A stretch of DNA of 5,831 nucleotides, from NCBI GenBank assembly GCA_937907495.1, contig CALESS010000300.1:1-5831 (forward strand). Direction: 5' to 3'. Positions 4,309 through 5,831 of this stretch are shown here, piece by piece (the stretch's first letter is position 1; every line of letters begins with the position of its first letter). The notes beneath the pieces are model-generated. The model did not search any database. It had not been told where the DNA came from and saw nothing but the letters and a program-made list of their open reading frames with translations. This stretch comes from an uncultured Anaerolineaceae bacterium. Lineage in GTDB: Bacteria > Chloroflexota > Anaerolineae > Anaerolineales > Anaerolineaceae. The translations under genes and the position numbers were made by a program.

Positions 4309-5831
4309 TTATTCGTCTCCTGGGGTGTGACGTTCATTTTCGTCCATTTGTTCCGCCCCGGATTCTTCATCCTCAGGGCTGGTTTTCGTAAAGACAATCT
4401 TTTCGTCTTGCATATCCACGAGAACCGTGTCTCCTTCCTGGTAATCGCCAGAAAGCAGGCTGACGGAGAGCGGGCTTTCTACAAACTTCTGCAAGGCCCG
4501 GCGCAGCGGACGGGCGCCAAAGGCCGGGTCATAGCCGACTTGCGCCAACCAATCCCGGGCGGCGGGGGTTAATTGAACCTTTAGGCCATGCTCTTCCAGG
4601 CGGGTGTGAACTTCCTGCATTTGCAGGTCTACAATTTCCCGCATCTGCTCCAGGGAGAGCGGCGAGAAGATGATGATTTCATCCACCCGGTTCAAAAATT
4701 CCGGGCGGAAGGTGGATTTGAGGGCTTTGGAGATTTTCTCGTGAGCGGCCTGTTCTTCGCTGTTGGCAGAGCTTTGCAGGAAGCCCAGTGTGCCACCCTG
4801 GCGGACAAATTCGGTGCCCAGGTTGCTGGTCATGATCAGAACCGTATTGCGGAAATCCACCACCCGTCCCTGACCATCCGTCAGGCGGCCATCATCCAAA
4901 ATTTGCAGCAAGGCATTCCAGACTTCGGGATGAGCTTTTTCAATCTCATCAAACAGGATGACCCGGTAGGGGCGGCGGCGTACGGCTTCTGTCAATTGGC
5001 CGCCCTCTTCATAGCCTACATACCCCGGAGGAGCACCAAACAGGCGGGAGGCGGTGTGCTGCTCCCGATATTCGCTCATATCCAGGCGCACCAGGGCATC
5101 TTCATCGCCAAACATGAAATCTGCCAGGGCACGGGCCAGCTCGGTTTTACCCACCCCGGAGGGGCCGATGAAAATAAACGAGCCGATCGGTCGGCGCGGG
5201 TCTTTGAGACCGCTGCGAGCCCGGCGGATGGCATCTGCAATGGCGTGGATGGCTTCTTCCTGGCCGATGATCCGGTCGTGCAGGCGGGTTTCCATGGTCA
5301 GCAGGCGTTCGGCTTCGGTTTCCATCATCTGGTTGAGCGGGATACCCGTCCATTGAGAGATGACCTGGGCAATATCATCCACATCCACCACTTCATCCAA
5401 CTCATGCTCTTGCGACCAACTATCGCGGAGCTGGTTGAACTCACTTTCCAGGCGCAGGCGGTCAGCCTTTTTACGGGCCGCGCGTTCATAATCTCGTTCC
5501 ACCCCGGCTTGTTCTTCTTCCGCCATCAGGCGGTCAATATCCGTTTTCATTTGTTTCAAATCGCCGGGAAGGGAATAAAGGGCAACCCGCAGCTTGGCGG
5601 CGGCTTCATCCATCAGATCAATGGCCTTGTCCGGCAGTCGCCGGTCGGTGACGTAGCGGCTGGAGAGGCGCACGGCTGCCACCAGGGCTTCATCAGAGAA
5701 ACGCACTTTATGATGGGCTTCGTAGCGATCCCGCAGGCCATAGAGCATCTGGATGGTATCCTCAACGGAAGGCTCATCCACATAAACGGGGGCAAAGCGC
5801 CGTTCGAGAGCGGCATCTTTTTCAATGTATT
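4309..5831 (-). CDS. clpC: ATP-dependent unfoldase ClpC, C-terminal two thirds (5' end outside window)
   Basis: ClpC is a hexameric AAA+ unfoldase that feeds substrates to the ClpP protease in the cytoplasm. The frame is open to the right edge, where the D1 sequence [18 protein letters not shown] is already running; the GTG at 5781 is an internal Val codon, not a start. About 507 of the usual roughly 820 residues are visible. They include the end of D1 ([14 protein letters not shown] sensor-2 region), a short middle domain of about 60 residues with a UVR-like stretch ([16 protein letters not shown]), and a complete D2. D2 has Walker A GPSGVGKT (5143-5166), the pore-loop motif GYVGYEEGG, Walker B VILFDE (4945-4962), a sensor-1 TSN, FLNRVDE with the arginine finger, and sensor-2 GARPLRR. 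The short middle domain argues for ClpC over ClpB. The LGF tripeptide (4780-4788) fits the ClpP-docking loop, so a ClpP partner is expected. The last 25 or so residues are an acidic tail. The stop codon is 2 nt before the lipoprotein start. Confidence 0.95.
   Translation of the reverse strand, partial: YIEKDAALERRFAPVYVDEPSVEDTIQMLYGLRDRYEAHHKVRFSDEALVAAVRLSSRYVTDRRLPDKAIDLMDEAAAKLRVALYSLPGDLKQMKTDIDRLMAEEEQAGVERDYERAARKKADRLRLESEFNQLRDSWSQEHELDEVVDVDDIAQVISQWTGIPLNQMMETEAERLLTMETRLHDRIIGQEEAIHAIADAIRRARSGLKDPRRPIGSFIFIGPSGVGKTELARALADFMFGDEDALVRLDMSEYREQHTASRLFGAPPGYVGYEEGGQLTEAVRRRPYRVILFDEIEKAHPEVWNALLQILDDGRLTDGQGRVVDFRNTVLIMTSNLGTEFVRQGGTLGFLQSSANSEEQAAHEKISKALKSTFRPEFLNRVDEIIIFSPLSLEQMREIVDLQMQEVHTRLEEHGLKVQLTPAARDWLAQVGYDPAFGARPLRRALQKFVESPLSVSLLSGDYQEGDTVLVDMQDEKIVFTKTSPEDEESGAEQMDENERHTPGDE
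4317..4321 (-). promoter_or_regulatory. Ribosome binding site of the lipoprotein gene, inside the clpC 3' end
   Basis: The minus strand reads AGGAG within the last codons of clpC, ending 10 nt before the lipoprotein ATG at 4306. Its position inside clpC, with a 2-nt intergenic gap, supports cotranscription and probably translational coupling. Confidence 0.6.

Noticed and set aside
5779..5781. GTG at 5781 as the start of the Clp gene
   Set aside because: The same frame continues upstream to the window edge with conserved ClpC D1 sequence, so this codon is an internal valine.
4309..5831. ClpB disaggregase as an alternative identity
   Set aside because: The segment between D1 sensor-2 and D2 is about 60 residues with a UVR-like stretch, too short for the ClpB coiled-coil middle domain, and a ClpP-type LGF loop is present.

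Overview
The window looks like an ordinary chromosomal housekeeping segment from a bacterium. It carries five genes on the minus strand, plus the last 41 codons of a sixth gene that enters on the plus strand at the left edge. I see no mobile element, CRISPR array, RNA gene or phage signature. The gene content suggests a member of the Chloroflexota, perhaps Anaerolineae-like: a ClpC with a UVR-type middle domain, a low-complexity Pro/Gly/Thr-rich lipoprotein, a cyclic-nucleotide-binding/PH-domain membrane protein, and recF directly behind def. This placement is an inference from style and gene content, not from a marker gene or a search.

Layout from left to right. Positions 2-127 (+) hold the C-terminus of the 16S rRNA methyltransferase RsmG, which converges on recF (161-1366, -) with 33 bp between the stops. 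Upstream of recF on the minus strand lies def (1367-1885), whose stop codon abuts the recF start as TAGATG. A 91-bp gap separates def from a 577-residue membrane protein (1977-3710) with an N-terminal cyclic-nucleotide-binding fold and two copies of a 2-TM plus bacterial PH-like module. An 83-bp gap upstream of that gene holds a probable rho-independent terminator and an extended -10 promoter placed so that the transcript would start at or next to the ATG. Upstream again are a small lipoprotein gene (3794-4306) and the 3' two thirds of clpC (4309 to the right edge), separated by only 2 nt.

In minus-strand reading order there are probably two transcription units: clpC-lipoprotein, ended by the terminator at 3734-3770, and then the CNB/PH membrane protein followed by def-recF, either by readthrough or from a weak promoter in the 91-bp gap. 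The functions are protein unfolding and degradation (ClpC), N-terminal deformylation (Def), recombinational repair (RecF), ribosomal RNA modification (RsmG), and two envelope proteins of unknown role.

The least described item is the CNB/tandem-PH membrane protein, together with its apparently leaderless start. I do not see a clearly new multi-gene system here.
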